DNA of 64,000 nucleotides from positions 2,669,001 to 2,733,000 of the forward strand of contig CP021371.1 of NCBI GenBank assembly GCA_002600635.1, read 5' to 3'. Source of the stretch: Rhizobium sp. ACO-34A. Lineage in GTDB: Bacteria; Pseudomonadota; Alphaproteobacteria; Rhizobiales; Rhizobiaceae. Position 1 is the first letter of the stretch. The number at the start of each line of letters is the position of its first letter. Positions 26,401 to 35,735 of the stretch are shown here, piece by piece. The translations under genes were made by a program, and so were the position numbers. Below the pieces are notes generated by a model that did not search any database, was not told the origin of the DNA, and saw only the letters and a list, made by a program, of their open reading frames with translations.

Positions 26401-27044
26401 CGGTCGAGATCGACGGCGCTTTCCAGCGCCTTCCGCTCCGACCGGCTGAGAAGTGCACCGGCGCCCGCGCCGAGAAGCCCGGAAAGCAGCGTCGAGGTCC
26501 CGACGCCGAGTGCCGCGTCGCCGACCGTATAATCAGGCTTCGTCGCATAAAGCACACCCTCCCCGACAGCCGAGGTGGCGGCGGCCGATAGCGCCACATC
26601 CGCCCCGATACGCAACGCGTTCGCCCCTTGCGCCGCACCGGAGAACACCTTGGCGACGGGAAACAGGATGGTCGGATCGAGAAGCCCCATGCCGATGCTC
26701 GCCACCGTTCCGGACCATCCGGAGCGCGAGAGGACATCGCGCGCGTTTTCGTCGCTATCCCATTCCTCCGTGATCGCCTTCGTCTCGGCCGGGCTGCGGG
26801 AAAAGGCGAAGCGCTCCGGCTCACTGGCATACTTCGTGCCCTCGATCTCCGGAAACGGGTCATATCCGGCCTCGGCCACCACGTCGGCGCGGTTGGAAAT
26901 ATAGCGATAGGCGCGGTACGGCCAGTTCCATTGAACGCCGGCGGCGCGCACGGTTTCCATAAGGCTCGGATCTTCCGGCGCTTGCGGAGCAGCCTGCGGT
27001 GCTGTCGCGTGGAGCGGAATGAATTCGTCGGGAATGCTCGGCAT
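23421..27044 (-). CDS. Large internal virion protein (T7 gp16-like position)
   Basis: 1207 residues, the largest prophage protein. It has Ala-rich hydrophobic stretches near 135-200, long charged coiled-coil regions around 450-650, and a helical C-terminal half. In T7-like podoviruses the protein at this place leaves the capsid on infection and builds the channel for DNA across the envelope. The call rests on size, gene order and composition, not a motif. The start overlaps the stop of the lysozyme-bearing core protein gene (TGATG). Confidence 0.72.
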   Translation of the reverse strand: MPSIPDEFIPLHATAPQAAPQAPEDPSLMETVRAAGVQWNWPYRAYRYISNRADVVAEAGYDPFPEIEGTKYASEPERFAFSRSPAETKAITEEWDSDENARDVLSRSGWSGTVASIGMGLLDPTILFPVAKVFSGAAQGANALRIGADVALSAAATSAVGEGVLYATKPDYTVGDAALGVGTSTLLSGLLGAGAGALLSRSERKALESAVDLDRTDWGAAIAQPQAAGAAAADTRSLQLDTPSVLKSLPDMTAKISPPRRVLNSDFVSARRAVADLVETPYIFKENRKGIATTQGPALDRSAKLEVGRARVAVAQTLDQLYTRYRFGETGAGRIEKATTKLKDLAGRSTDGKATFADFKAMIDDAMRNGDAHDIPEVAQAAKFLRETVIVPWRDRAIKAGLLPEDIDVKTADSYMMRVWNKERLIAQRPAAMKIFSDWLEGEQAKKAQSRDRIGGLVDLKEGYAAKIDELEGEIARRMDAMELDMARAAENTSVNKFAHQRAAQLRAAIAELDGAAERRLQAKAAGGAVFETRVRKRQSQLADRISGMDAEVDDLTRRVGDLQARHDRLQADIEKEIVGWEGKSSREAKSALKAREKAEAERQAMVEAGTYEGRGGRLISADAAVDGAVRRILAGAQDRSRQELESLADEIIDRIVGGPDGRLSYDAPTGGPRGGVPAPQADARGPLAHRNFMIPDQLVRDFLETDVQQVSEIYLNTMVPDVLLTERFGDVDMTEIFRRLNEEASAKELAAGSEAERLKIRAAKNAVEADLAAMRDRVRHTYGFSSDPRMRMMGRVASTAARYDMISNLGGAALSSLSDLAGLQWRYGFATSFRDAWRPMLKSLVDPELRAQLGKYRKQMQSLGISAETYLATRTSGIYDVLDVYRPNSRFERATAVMADKFGLASLLTPWTDFGKFAAGMVSGAETARAAEALAAGKASARQVRNLAEAGIDASMAERIAAELAKDGGSDMVDGVRLPNTGSWSDGGARAAFEGALARDVDMMILTPGAEKPLMMSNPVMSLVLQYKTFVVAANERLLVRSLQARDAQVLQGLVSAIGLGVIAEYAYSIAADRDPPANPADWVKAGINRSGILGWYSEGNSILSKWTGGAADAFRLIGAGQPDARYISRSPLGALLGPTANKAETVIKSTSKLVSKALGGDAEWSEGDTRNLRRLIAGQNLFYIRRLLDQGEESVNEWLGVEPKN

Positions 27045-30016
27045 CACTGCCCCCTTGTCCGTACTGGTTTCGCGGAAGTGCCCAAAGCATCCAGTATGAC
27101 GCCCGGAGCCTCGATATACTCTTGATCCAGCCTCTCCATGTTTTGCCTTGCGATATCGTCGAATTCAGATGGAGATGACGAAGAAGATGTTGGCGATCCG
27201 CGGAACGATTTGCGGAAACCGCGCGGCTTGGCCATTTCGCGTTCCCATGCCTGCCTATCGTTCTTGGCCATGTTCGCCGCTTCTTCGCGCGCCGCCGCAG
27301 GATCGAAGAAATGCCGCAGCGGCCTGCCCTTGTCGTCGCTCACCAGCTCTTCCAGCCCGGTATCCGGATCGACACGCGTCATGAGGTATCCCGGTGCCTC
27401 GCCCCGCTCGATCGCCGCCTTCGTCTTCCCGTCCGAGACCAGCGCCATGCTGGAAACATCGAACCCGTGTTCGGATGCCACCCCCTTCAATTCCTCGCCG
27501 ATCCAGTCCTGTGATCCGGCAATGGAGGGATAGAACTGCTCCGGAGGATAAAGCATCAGACGCTTGTCGCCGGTGACACTTGAGCCGCCCCAGACCTTGC
27601 GCATGCGCTCGATCGCCTGTTCCTTCGCCTGTTCGACATCGTTCGTCGTCGCATAGCGCTCGCCGGTCAGCTGCACGAAATCATTCATCATCGCCTGCCG
27701 CGTAGCGCTGTCGACCGGCGCACCAGCACCACGGAACCAGCTGTCGTCGAGCATGCGGGCGACATCGTCGAAGTTCGACTTTCTCGCCTCGCCTTCGCCC
27801 TTCGTCACCAGCGGCCGCACGCGTTCCTGCCATTTCGGATCGTTTCGCTCCTTCAGCCACTGCTGCGCCTCGGCTGGCGTCGCATAACGCACCCGCGACT
27901 GCCAGTCCTGCAGGCGGCCAACGGCATCCGCACCGAACTGCCGCTCGACTTCCAGCAGGCCCAGCTTGCCCGCCACGACATCGAGCTGCTGCATGGCGGA
28001 GCCGTGCCGCTGCACGTCGGTGGAAATCAGGCTGCGCTTGATGGCCTCCTCCTCTTCCGGCCGGAAGTATTTCGCCGGCACCCCGAAATATTCCCCGGCC
28101 ACATCGGCATAGGCCATGCGCGCGGTCAGGGCCGCCGCAAGATCGTCGGGGCTGGACGAGGCGGGATCGGGCAAAGGCCCCAGCGTCGGGACTACACCGA
28201 ACCGTTCCGCGACCCCGAGCGGATCCTTGATCACTTCCGCCTTGTGGGCATCGACCGCCTTCACGGCAAAATCATAGTCCTCCGGCGTGACAGATCCTCC
28301 GGCGCTGAGAATGCTCCAGAGGTTCTTCTCGACATCCGCGATGGGACGCGTGCGGATCGCCTCGGCGATCAGAAGCCGACGATTGGTAGAGCGCCCGATC
28401 TCCTCGCCATTGGGAGCCGTTCCGACATCGAGCTGAAACCGGCTCGCCTCTGAAGGATCTACGGGAAGCCCCCGCATGGTGCGCTCGACGAGATCGTTGC
28501 CGCGCGTGCGAAGCGCGGTATCCGCCACCTTGTCCTGAGCCCTTCGCCGGTCTTCGGCCGCCTCGAGATCGCGGTTGATCTTCGCCATGGTCCCGGCATC
28601 GATGTCCGGTTCCTCTCCGCGCGACCAGCGCTCATAGAGTTCCTGCCGCATGGCGGCGATCTCTTCCGGCCGCTTGTTCGCCGATTGCGCCGTATAGACG
28701 CCGGCAAGCAGGCCGTCGCGGCTTTCCTTCGCCGCGCGCTTCGCCTCTTCCGGCGTATAGATCCCGCGCGCCACCGCGCTGTCGATATGGCTGTCGATAT
28801 CGTTCTGCAGCGAAGAAAGAACCATGTTCGCGCCGACATCGCCCATGCCGGCCCGCGCGAAGGCCTGCGCCTTGCGCTCTTCCAGCGTGCCGACGCGGTC
28901 GAGAAAGTCGTTACGGTCCCGCGCCTTCTGCCGTGTGTTGAAGTCTTCCCGCGCCTGCTGCACGCGGGTATAGGCCTGCTTGCGGAAATCGAGGCTGTAT
29001 TCGTCGGCGATCTCGGGAAACACATGGTCGCGCATATGGGCGGTTTCCAGTTCGCCCAGCGCCTTTTCCAGCATTGCCGGATCGTCCTTGTACGCCTCGT
29101 ACACCGCGTCCTGGTCCTGCAGCATGGTGAAGCGCAGTTCCTGCAGATAGGTCTTCGTGCCGGCGATATCGTAGGCGCGGCCGTAAGCCGTGTCCTTCCC
29201 GCTCGGCCGCCATGTGCCGGCCGCCCCCGGCGTGATGCTGACAGGTCCCGACGCGGAAGCGCCCTCCCCGCCGGAAGCGGCGCCTGTGGCGGGGGCGCCG
29301 CTCGATCCGCGGATCATTGCGGCTTCACGCTGTCTGCGCTTCGAATTGGCGGGCAGCGCCGCGACAGCATCCGCGATCGCGCCGACATTGCCGCTGCGGC
29401 CGGCGGCAACCACACTGTCCGGTAGCGATCCGTAATTGTATCCCACGGAATAGAGCGCCGCCTGCGCGGAGGCCGGAAGCTGGTCGAAGGCCGCGCCGAG
29501 CTGGCGGCGAACCTGCGCGCCCTCCCGCGCCGAAAGGCGATATTCGAGGTCCCGTTCCGCGTCCGCGCGCGAGATCGTCATCCCCTGCGTCACCTTGACG
29601 CTTCTGCCGTCCGCCAGCGTCACGGTATCGGAGCCGTAGCCGGCCCTGTGCGCATTGACGTCCCAATAGGGCGCAGGCCGAAACCCCTCTTCGTCCCGCA
29701 ACAGCGCCTTCGCCTGCTCGATGCCGGAGCCGGTATAGACGCGATAGCCGCCGCCGTCCTTCTGGGTCACCGTGACCGGGCGCGGCGCGTTCGCGCGCGC
29801 CTGCGCGCTGCTCGCCTCGGCCCCTCTTCGCGCGGCGATGCCGGCGGCCTTTTCGAACTGCTCGTCGGCAAGCCGGGCAAGCCCCATCGCCACCTTCGCT
29901 TCCAGCGCCCCGCCGTCACCACGCTGGACGGAAAGAAGGCTGTCCGCGCCCTGCCCGTCCTCGCTGCCGTCGAAACGAAACCGCTTGTACGTCACCGGCT
30001 CCAGTCGTCTGTTCAT
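27044..30016 (-). CDS. Internal virion protein with GH24 lysozyme domain
   Basis: 990 residues. A T4-type muramidase domain lies near residues 95-240: LLRDEEGFRPAPYWDV with Glu110 and Asp119 in the E-x8-D spacing, then GYGSDTVTLADG. The usual Thr position is Arg here. The remainder is long alpha-helical core. It should travel in the virion and open peptidoglycan locally during DNA entry. In T7 the murein-cutting domain (SLT type) sits in gp16, whereas here it is GH24 and in a different core protein. Confidence 0.82.
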   Translation of the reverse strand: MNRRLEPVTYKRFRFDGSEDGQGADSLLSVQRGDGGALEAKVAMGLARLADEQFEKAAGIAARRGAEASSAQARANAPRPVTVTQKDGGGYRVYTGSGIEQAKALLRDEEGFRPAPYWDVNAHRAGYGSDTVTLADGRSVKVTQGMTISRADAERDLEYRLSAREGAQVRRQLGAAFDQLPASAQAALYSVGYNYGSLPDSVVAAGRSGNVGAIADAVAALPANSKRRQREAAMIRGSSGAPATGAASGGEGASASGPVSITPGAAGTWRPSGKDTAYGRAYDIAGTKTYLQELRFTMLQDQDAVYEAYKDDPAMLEKALGELETAHMRDHVFPEIADEYSLDFRKQAYTRVQQAREDFNTRQKARDRNDFLDRVGTLEERKAQAFARAGMGDVGANMVLSSLQNDIDSHIDSAVARGIYTPEEAKRAAKESRDGLLAGVYTAQSANKRPEEIAAMRQELYERWSRGEEPDIDAGTMAKINRDLEAAEDRRRAQDKVADTALRTRGNDLVERTMRGLPVDPSEASRFQLDVGTAPNGEEIGRSTNRRLLIAEAIRTRPIADVEKNLWSILSAGGSVTPEDYDFAVKAVDAHKAEVIKDPLGVAERFGVVPTLGPLPDPASSSPDDLAAALTARMAYADVAGEYFGVPAKYFRPEEEEAIKRSLISTDVQRHGSAMQQLDVVAGKLGLLEVERQFGADAVGRLQDWQSRVRYATPAEAQQWLKERNDPKWQERVRPLVTKGEGEARKSNFDDVARMLDDSWFRGAGAPVDSATRQAMMNDFVQLTGERYATTNDVEQAKEQAIERMRKVWGGSSVTGDKRLMLYPPEQFYPSIAGSQDWIGEELKGVASEHGFDVSSMALVSDGKTKAAIERGEAPGYLMTRVDPDTGLEELVSDDKGRPLRHFFDPAAAREEAANMAKNDRQAWEREMAKPRGFRKSFRGSPTSSSSSPSEFDDIARQNMERLDQEYIEAPGVILDALGTSAKPVRTRGQ

Positions 30017-30029
30017 CGCTCGCCCTCCG

Positions 30030-30581
30030 TCAGCCGATATCGCTCAGTTTGCCGATCCCGCCGGCAACGGTGGTCAGCGCGTCGAAGATGCCGGAGGATT
30101 TCGCCCTCTTCGCCATCTTGCGATAATTCGCCTCGCGCTCGTTGAGCCGCGCAACCTGTGTCTGTTCCTCGCCGACAGCCTGCGAGGTGGCGAAATCGGC
30201 CTGCCGGAAAGCTTCCTTCCTGGCTTGCGTCGGCGTACCGAAGGTCAGGTCGACGCCGGATGCGGCGGCGGAAACGTCCATCTCCCCGACGCTGTCCATC
30301 ATCTCCTGCTTGATCGCCGCGCGGCGATTGACCCCTTTCAGCGTTTCAAGCGGCACCTGCCGCGCGGCATCGTCGGCGGCCAGCCTGTATTCCTCAGCCT
30401 TGGCATTGGCGGCGCTGATCGAGGACACCGCACCGAGAACGGTTGCCGCGCCGCCAAGCAGCGAGGACAGTGAAAACCCTCCGGAAGCCGCCGCAACGCC
30501 GGTTGTCGCCGCCCCCGTCGCCGCCGCAGCTGTACCTCCGCCAAACAGCGATCCGAACAAGCCAACTGCCAGTTCCGTCAT
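30030..30581 (-). CDS. Internal core/tail protein, Gly/Ala-rich N terminus
   Basis: 183 residues. The first 60 are Gly, Ala and Ser rich and weakly hydrophobic; the rest is charged helix. It matches the size and place of T7 gp14-like internal virion proteins, downstream of the nozzle gene. Start at 30581 overlaps the nozzle gene stop by 4 bases. Confidence 0.65.
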   Translation of the reverse strand: MTELAVGLFGSLFGGGTAAAATGAATTGVAAASGGFSLSSLLGGAATVLGAVSSISAANAKAEEYRLAADDAARQVPLETLKGVNRRAAIKQEMMDSVGEMDVSAAASGVDLTFGTPTQARKEAFRQADFATSQAVGEEQTQVARLNEREANYRKMAKRAKSSGIFDALTTVAGGIGKLSDIG

Positions 30582-32662
30582 AGTTTCACCCCCGGAATGT
30601 AATCGCGCACGGTCAATGCCCCCGGCCGCACCTGGCTGACGGTAATGGTCGGATCCATGGTCGCGCCCTTCAGGCCGCACACCGTCAGGTGGCCCGTGAA
30701 ATTCACCTTGTCGGCTTCCAGATCGTCGCCCGTCCGGTTGAGCGGCTGGTCTTTCACCGTCTGCCCGTTCGCGCCGATCGCGATCGAGGCCGTATCCTCG
30801 ATATAGAACCGGCCGGAACAGACCTTGCCCGGACGCCGCACCACGTCGTCGTTTCCGAGCACCCGCACATAGGGCATGCTTTCATAGACAGGCGCCTGCC
30901 AGAGACCGGCGACACCGGTCTCGCTTGCGATACCGAAATCGGCCTCTCCGCCGGAAACGGTCACCGGCCCGAAGACGTCGTTGTTGAAGAACCCCCAGAC
31001 CTGCTTGCCGTTCAGTACGGAAAGTCCGCTGGCGATCCCGTCCGCATTCGTGGTGGCGGCCGCCGAATGCTGAAACAGCAGATCCTCTTCCAGAACCTCT
31101 TCGGCAATCACGCCGGCACGCTCGATCGTCAGCCACACCTGTCCCTGCCCGTCGACCGCAAGCCCGTGCACGGTTCCGCCGCCGGCGACCGGCCATTCCA
31201 CCGCCGCCATGATTTCCTGCGTGCGGTTGATGACGCAGCAGATCAGCCGCCCATCCTCGCGCAGGATCCACAGCCGGTCGGAGCGCATGTCGCCCTGCTT
31301 TTTCTGCACGGCCATCAGCCTGATGTCGCTCACCAGATCGTCGTTGAGATCGTTCACCGGCTCCGGCTGAAACATTTCCGTCACCGCGTCATAGGCGAAG
31401 GAATAGAGCCGCCCGCCATCGGCGGAAACGAAATACACCTTGCCTTCCAGCGTCACCGGCCGGCAGCTCTTTTTCGAGCCGATTTCCGAGGCGCGCACCC
31501 AGTTGAGGTTCTTGTTGCGCTCGATCGTCCGGTTGGAGGCGAAATATTCAGCCTCATTGCTGAAGGCGAGCAGATAGGTGGTGTCGACCAGATGATAGAT
31601 CAGGTCCGAGGTTTCCGAGCGCAGCGCCTCGAGCCGCGCCGCGTTGTCCGCCGTGCTCTCGATGTTAAGGTCGAAATATTCGGCGATGCGCGACATGGCG
31701 ATCGCCATCGACTTGGCCTTCGGCGCGAAATAGCAGGCCCTGTCCTGAAACAGCACCATGCCGGCAAAACCGCCGCGCGCCACTGAAATCAGCGGCTCGC
31801 CCTCCGTTTCGCCGATCTGCGTATGCACCGGCAGCGCCGAGATCGCGGAAGTATTCAGCACCTGCGCATCCACCTCGTATTCCGAGCCGATCAGCGAGCC
31901 GCCGAAGGTGATGCGGAAAACGCGGTAGTCGTCGCGCTTCATCCCGAGATCGTCGACGATCGTCACCCCGGCGCTCATCGTCGGCAGCGCCTGCACGGCC
32001 GTTTGCAGCCCCGCGGCGAAATCCGCCCACACGGCATCGCTCACCGAATTCGGGTTGCCGCCGAGCAGCACGCCCGGCGTTTCGTCGCCGTCGACGGAAA
32101 TCGACATCGAGAGCACGGCGCCATCGGAGGAATAGCGCATGTGGATTTCCCAGACATCCGTGGTCTGGGCATAGACCCCTCCGAGATCCACATCCGGAAT
32201 GAGGCCGAACGGCCAAACGCTCTTCGTCCACACGCTGTCGTCGGCCGCGCTGCGAAACAGGCGCAGGCCGCTCGGCAGCTCCTGATGGAAGATGCCGACG
32301 GTATTGGCCTCGCCATAGAAGGTCAGACCCGGGATCAGCGCGGCCGTGAGTTCCGCCGCGGCGACGGTCGCCACCTTCACCCGGTCGTTGCGCCAGATAT
32401 CGATAGAACCGGGGGTGACGATCAGCGTGTAGCTCAGCGAGCTGCTCACCCGCAGCACGCCCTTCGCCACGGTCGAGGACGCAACGGAGCCGACGCGGCG
32501 GGATCCCGGCAGCAGCGTGAACCCGGATTGCGGCACGGGCTCCAGCCCGGACATCACCTTCGCCCCGGAATAATACTGCTTGAGATTGACCTTGCCCCAC
32601 AGGCTTTGCGAGAGCTGGCCGGCATTCACCGAGCTTTTGAGGGATCCTGCAACGCGCGCCAT
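30578..32662 (-). CDS. Tail nozzle protein (T7 gp12-like, tail tubular B)
   Basis: 694 residues, beta-rich throughout, beginning with a segment typical of podovirus nozzle proteins (GLEPVPQSGFTLLPGSRRVG). It would form the distal tail tube below the adaptor. Order capsid - adaptor - nozzle - core proteins matches T7. ATG 32662 overlaps the adaptor stop by one base; the open frame further upstream is a shadow of the adaptor gene. Confidence 0.8.
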   Translation of the reverse strand: MARVAGSLKSSVNAGQLSQSLWGKVNLKQYYSGAKVMSGLEPVPQSGFTLLPGSRRVGSVASSTVAKGVLRVSSSLSYTLIVTPGSIDIWRNDRVKVATVAAAELTAALIPGLTFYGEANTVGIFHQELPSGLRLFRSAADDSVWTKSVWPFGLIPDVDLGGVYAQTTDVWEIHMRYSSDGAVLSMSISVDGDETPGVLLGGNPNSVSDAVWADFAAGLQTAVQALPTMSAGVTIVDDLGMKRDDYRVFRITFGGSLIGSEYEVDAQVLNTSAISALPVHTQIGETEGEPLISVARGGFAGMVLFQDRACYFAPKAKSMAIAMSRIAEYFDLNIESTADNAARLEALRSETSDLIYHLVDTTYLLAFSNEAEYFASNRTIERNKNLNWVRASEIGSKKSCRPVTLEGKVYFVSADGGRLYSFAYDAVTEMFQPEPVNDLNDDLVSDIRLMAVQKKQGDMRSDRLWILREDGRLICCVINRTQEIMAAVEWPVAGGGTVHGLAVDGQGQVWLTIERAGVIAEEVLEEDLLFQHSAAATTNADGIASGLSVLNGKQVWGFFNNDVFGPVTVSGGEADFGIASETGVAGLWQAPVYESMPYVRVLGNDDVVRRPGKVCSGRFYIEDTASIAIGANGQTVKDQPLNRTGDDLEADKVNFTGHLTVCGLKGATMDPTITVSQVRPGALTVRDYIPGVKL

Positions 32663-33312
32663 CAGTATTTCCCGTACCAGTTGTCCGCGCCGCCGCCCTG
32701 GTAGCGGGCATTGGTCAGGGGATCGACGTCGGAAATCGGTTCGCCGATCGGCTGGCTGGCCTTGTCCTGCGCCATCAGCCGGCCGAACCAGCCGCCGGTT
32801 CCCTGCTGGCTGGGCGAGCCGAAAGCCTCCTGCAGCTTGCTGTCGCGCATGTCCTGATCCTGCCAGACCGGAAGCGCCAGATAGCCGCCAAGCGCGATGA
32901 TGAAGGCCGAGCGGAAGTCGGGCGGCCAGATATCGGGATCGACCAGAACCTTGCAGAGAGACCATGTCTCGGGCACCTCGCAGAACAGCAGCCCCTCTTC
33001 CAGCGCGAAGTTGCGCAGGGCACGCGGCGAGGATCCGGCGCGATCGAGATATTTGAGCGGATTGCCGATCCGGTTTCCCGGCAGCGTGAAGGCGTATCGC
33101 CAGCCGTTTTCCGGCGTTTCGGCCAGACGGACATTCCTGTAGGTCTTGCGCGCAAACGACCAGTCGGCAAGGCCGAACACCCGGTCCACCACGACGGGCC
33201 AGACGGCCGCGATGGTCTCGGCCAGATCCGTGCCGTCATCGACGGAAAACATGGGCCCCGCGCCGATATCCGTCAGCGCCTGGTTGATGATAGTCGTCTT
33301 GTCGATGCTCAT
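32662..33312 (-). CDS. Tail adaptor protein (T7 gp11-like, tail tubular A)
   Basis: 216 residues starting MSIDKTTIINQALTDIGAGP, a typical adaptor start. Further matches to the family are WPVVVDRVFGLADWSFARK and PPDFRSAFIIALGGYLALP. It joins the portal ring to the nozzle. The stretch upstream to a TTG at 33324 is not needed. Confidence 0.85.
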   Translation of the reverse strand: MSIDKTTIINQALTDIGAGPMFSVDDGTDLAETIAAVWPVVVDRVFGLADWSFARKTYRNVRLAETPENGWRYAFTLPGNRIGNPLKYLDRAGSSPRALRNFALEEGLLFCEVPETWSLCKVLVDPDIWPPDFRSAFIIALGGYLALPVWQDQDMRDSKLQEAFGSPSQQGTGGWFGRLMAQDKASQPIGEPISDVDPLTNARYQGGGADNWYGKY

Positions 33313-33324
33313 GACCGCCGCCAA

Positions 33325-33360
33325 AGAAAAAGACCGTGGCCGAGATTACCGGCCACGGTC
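33325..33360 (-). terminator. Strong terminator inside the structural operon
   Basis: GACCGTGGCC / GGCCACGGTC (33332-33341, 33351-33360) followed by TTTTTCTTT on the minus strand. It lies after the capsid-linked gene at 33393 and before the adaptor gene, and would keep capsid transcripts above those of tail genes. Confidence 0.88.
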
Positions 33361-33392
33361 CTTCGTTCAGTGCGCCCGGGGGCCGGACGGTA

Positions 33393-33677
33393 TTAGTCGG
33401 CCGTCGTGTCGCCGGTGACGTCGGTCACCGTGACGTTGCCCGTGTCGGGAACCGTCGCGATCTTGACACGCACGTATTCCTTGGTGTCGTCCCAGTCGAC
33501 GACCGCGTCGATGATACTGCCGGCCGTAAGGTTGTAGCGTGCAAGGTTGAAGAAGCCCGCCGCCAGAACCTCCGCCTTGGATGAGGTAGTGGCAAAGTCG
33601 AAGAACATTGCCTGTGGATAGCCCTTGATCGAAATCGTCGTACGACGACGCAGATCGCGGATCACTACGTCTGCCAT
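33393..33677 (-). CDS. Small virion protein candidate next to the capsid gene
   Basis: 94 residues, beta-type, with a Thr/Val/Asp-rich end (GNVTVTDVTGDTTAD). It lies 45 bases after the capsid gene and before a terminator, so it shares the most abundant late mRNA. A head decoration role would fit but is inference. Confidence 0.6.
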   Translation of the reverse strand: MADVVIRDLRRRTTISIKGYPQAMFFDFATTSSKAEVLAAGFFNLARYNLTAGSIIDAVVDWDDTKEYVRVKIATVPDTGNVTVTDVTGDTTAD

Positions 33678-33722
33678 GAGAATTACCCCTTCAAAAATGG
33701 TGGGAACGATGCTGCGCCCGGA

Positions 33723-34655
33723 TCAGGCCGGACGCACAAGATCATTGATGGCGAGGAAGCGCATGCGCTTGACGCCTTCCGGCAAGAGGCCGATGGCCGC
33801 GCCGGAAAGGGCCGTGTCGCACAGGATCGGCTTTCCGGCCTTGCCTATCCATTCGTTCATGTCCATCTGCTCTTTCGACCAGAAGGTTTCGCAGCCGACG
33901 GCGGATTTGGTCCACATGTAGGTGTCGAGGTAGCCTGCGCCCCACTCTTCCTGTCCTTCGACCCACTTTGCCGTACCGTAGGTGAAGTGTTCGTCGGGCA
34001 GCGCCATGATATGGACGCCCTTCCATGTCTTCTTGTCGACGACCCCAGCCTGGGCGAACGGCAAATCCTTGTCGCCGAGATAGTCCTTACTGGAAAACTC
34101 CTTGTACCAGCAAAGCTGTTCGAACCACATGAACGGGATCGGCCAATAGATTTCCTCCGTTCCACCGGCGCCACGGATCTGGGCGGCGGCGCGGTTCACG
34201 TAGGGAAGATCGATGCGGGCGGAGCCGTCCCCGATCGTTTTCGGCTGAGAAGGACCGCCGCCGGGAACAACCGCGGAAACGCTGCAAAAGGCGTTCAGCG
34301 CATCGAATTTCAGGCCGTCACGCTTCATGCGCACGGACTTGGCCATGGCGTCCGACACCTCGGCCTGATAGGACGGCGTCTGGCGAAGGCTGTCTTCGTT
34401 GCGGATGGTCGCTTCGGCGGTATAGTCTTCCGCCTGCAGCTGCACGACATCGATATCCAGACCCTGCGGGCGGACTTCCTCGATTGAGCCGGAAAGCTTG
34501 TACATTACGATGCGGCCGCCGGCACGTGCGAATTTGACGACACCGGCGACGTTGTTACCGGTTTTCATAGTGCCGTCGAGCATGCCGCCGTTGGATTTCA
34601 GGCGCGTCGAGACGCCGTCGCGGATGATTTCTTTGAACCAGGCTTCGATAGCCAT
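33723..34655 (-). CDS. Major capsid protein
   Basis: 310 residues, the expected place (after scaffold, before adaptor) and composition for an HK97-fold capsid protein of a small podovirus. It contains long beta stretches and a Gly-rich loop (VVPGGGPSQPKTIGDGS). ATG 34655 has GAGGG about 9 bases upstream. Identification is by gene order and size; I see no unique motif. Confidence 0.75.
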   Translation of the reverse strand: MAIEAWFKEIIRDGVSTRLKSNGGMLDGTMKTGNNVAGVVKFARAGGRIVMYKLSGSIEEVRPQGLDIDVVQLQAEDYTAEATIRNEDSLRQTPSYQAEVSDAMAKSVRMKRDGLKFDALNAFCSVSAVVPGGGPSQPKTIGDGSARIDLPYVNRAAAQIRGAGGTEEIYWPIPFMWFEQLCWYKEFSSKDYLGDKDLPFAQAGVVDKKTWKGVHIMALPDEHFTYGTAKWVEGQEEWGAGYLDTYMWTKSAVGCETFWSKEQMDMNEWIGKAGKPILCDTALSGAAIGLLPEGVKRMRFLAINDLVRPA

Positions 34656-34768
34656 AAGTGGAACCCTCAATTATGGAGTGACGGACGAAGTCACCGTGAG
34701 GGCCGATTAGCCGGAGCCGCGCCGGGTCCTGTGAAGGATAGCCGGAGCATCGTCCAGGTCGCTCCCGT

Positions 34769-34795
34769 CCGGTAGCAGTCGAATGCTGCCACCGG
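34769..34795 (-). repeat. Hairpin in the leader of the capsid gene region
   Basis: CCGGTAGCAG / CTGCCACCGG with one mismatch and a 7-base loop, in the 159-base gap between scaffold and capsid genes. No T-run. It may stabilise or process the capsid mRNA. Confidence 0.45.
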
Positions 34796-34814
34796 GCAAG
34801 AGCCGTTCAGTGCG

Positions 34815-35735
34815 TCAGTTTCCATAGATGCGCTTGTAGTCTTCCTGCAGCTGTGCGGCGGACTGTGCATCATAGAGGCGATGGCCCGGCGTGTTTTCGG
34901 GAAGAGCGGATCGCCGCTGCAATTCGGCTGCGGAGTTTGGCCCGCCGCCGCCACCGCCCGGAACCTGCATCGCCGGACCGCCGCCCGTCGCGCCGCCGCT
35001 GGCCGCCCGCACGAATTCGAAGAAGCGGTGACCCTTGGCGCTGTCGCCGAGCATCGCCTTGGCGAATTCGGCGTCATCCTTCGAAAGCCCGCCCTTGTCC
35101 GCGCCCCGTTCCACCATGGCGTCGAGATAGGCGAAATTGTCGTTCATCCGCCTTTCGATCGCAGTCTTCTGCTCCGTCGCCGTCAGGTGCTTCGCAGTCT
35201 CAGGCAGAAGCGCCTGGCGCTCGGCCTCGACATTGACGATCGGTTCCATCAGGCCCATCTCGGAGGAAACCGACAGGAATTCCTGCACGAGGCCCTGATA
35301 GGCCGAAACCGGCACCTTCAGCGCCAGCGCCTTGTCGGCGACGCGGGAAAACAGCGGATCGGCCTTCAGCGTTTCCAGATGCGGCTTGATCGTCTCCGGG
35401 ATCTCGCCGGAAAACTGCCCGTAGGCCTCGGCCTTTTCCGGAACGCCCGCCTGTGCGTCGCGCTCGCGATACCCCTTCACTGCGCCATAGAGCTTATCCA
35501 TGGTCTCGTTGACGTCCTTTCCGACAAGGTGTTCGGGCAGGCCGTCAGGGCGATAGAAGGACCCCGCGGCGGGCGCAGGCTCGCCACCCGCCGCGGGCGC
35601 GCCGGCCGATGGAGACGGCGACGGCGCGGAAGACCCGGCGGGAGGAGCGGCCGGGTCGGGAGAGCCACCCGCCGCCGGCGCACCGCCGCCGGCATCGGCC
35701 GTATTGAAGACAATGCGGGAAAGAAATCGGTTCAT
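34815..35735 (-). CDS. Capsid scaffolding protein
   Basis: 306 residues. Pro/Ala/Gly-rich N terminus (residues about 14-60), then an acidic, highly helical body and a Gly-rich stretch (PGGGGGGPNSAAE) before a charged C-terminal helix. This composition and the place between portal and capsid genes are typical of T7 gp9-like scaffolds. ATG 35735 overlaps the upstream stop by 4 bases. Confidence 0.78.
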   Translation of the reverse strand: MNRFLSRIVFNTADAGGGAPAAGGSPDPAAPPAGSSAPSPSPSAGAPAAGGEPAPAAGSFYRPDGLPEHLVGKDVNETMDKLYGAVKGYRERDAQAGVPEKAEAYGQFSGEIPETIKPHLETLKADPLFSRVADKALALKVPVSAYQGLVQEFLSVSSEMGLMEPIVNVEAERQALLPETAKHLTATEQKTAIERRMNDNFAYLDAMVERGADKGGLSKDDAEFAKAMLGDSAKGHRFFEFVRAASGGATGGGPAMQVPGGGGGGPNSAAELQRRSALPENTPGHRLYDAQSAAQLQEDYKRIYGN

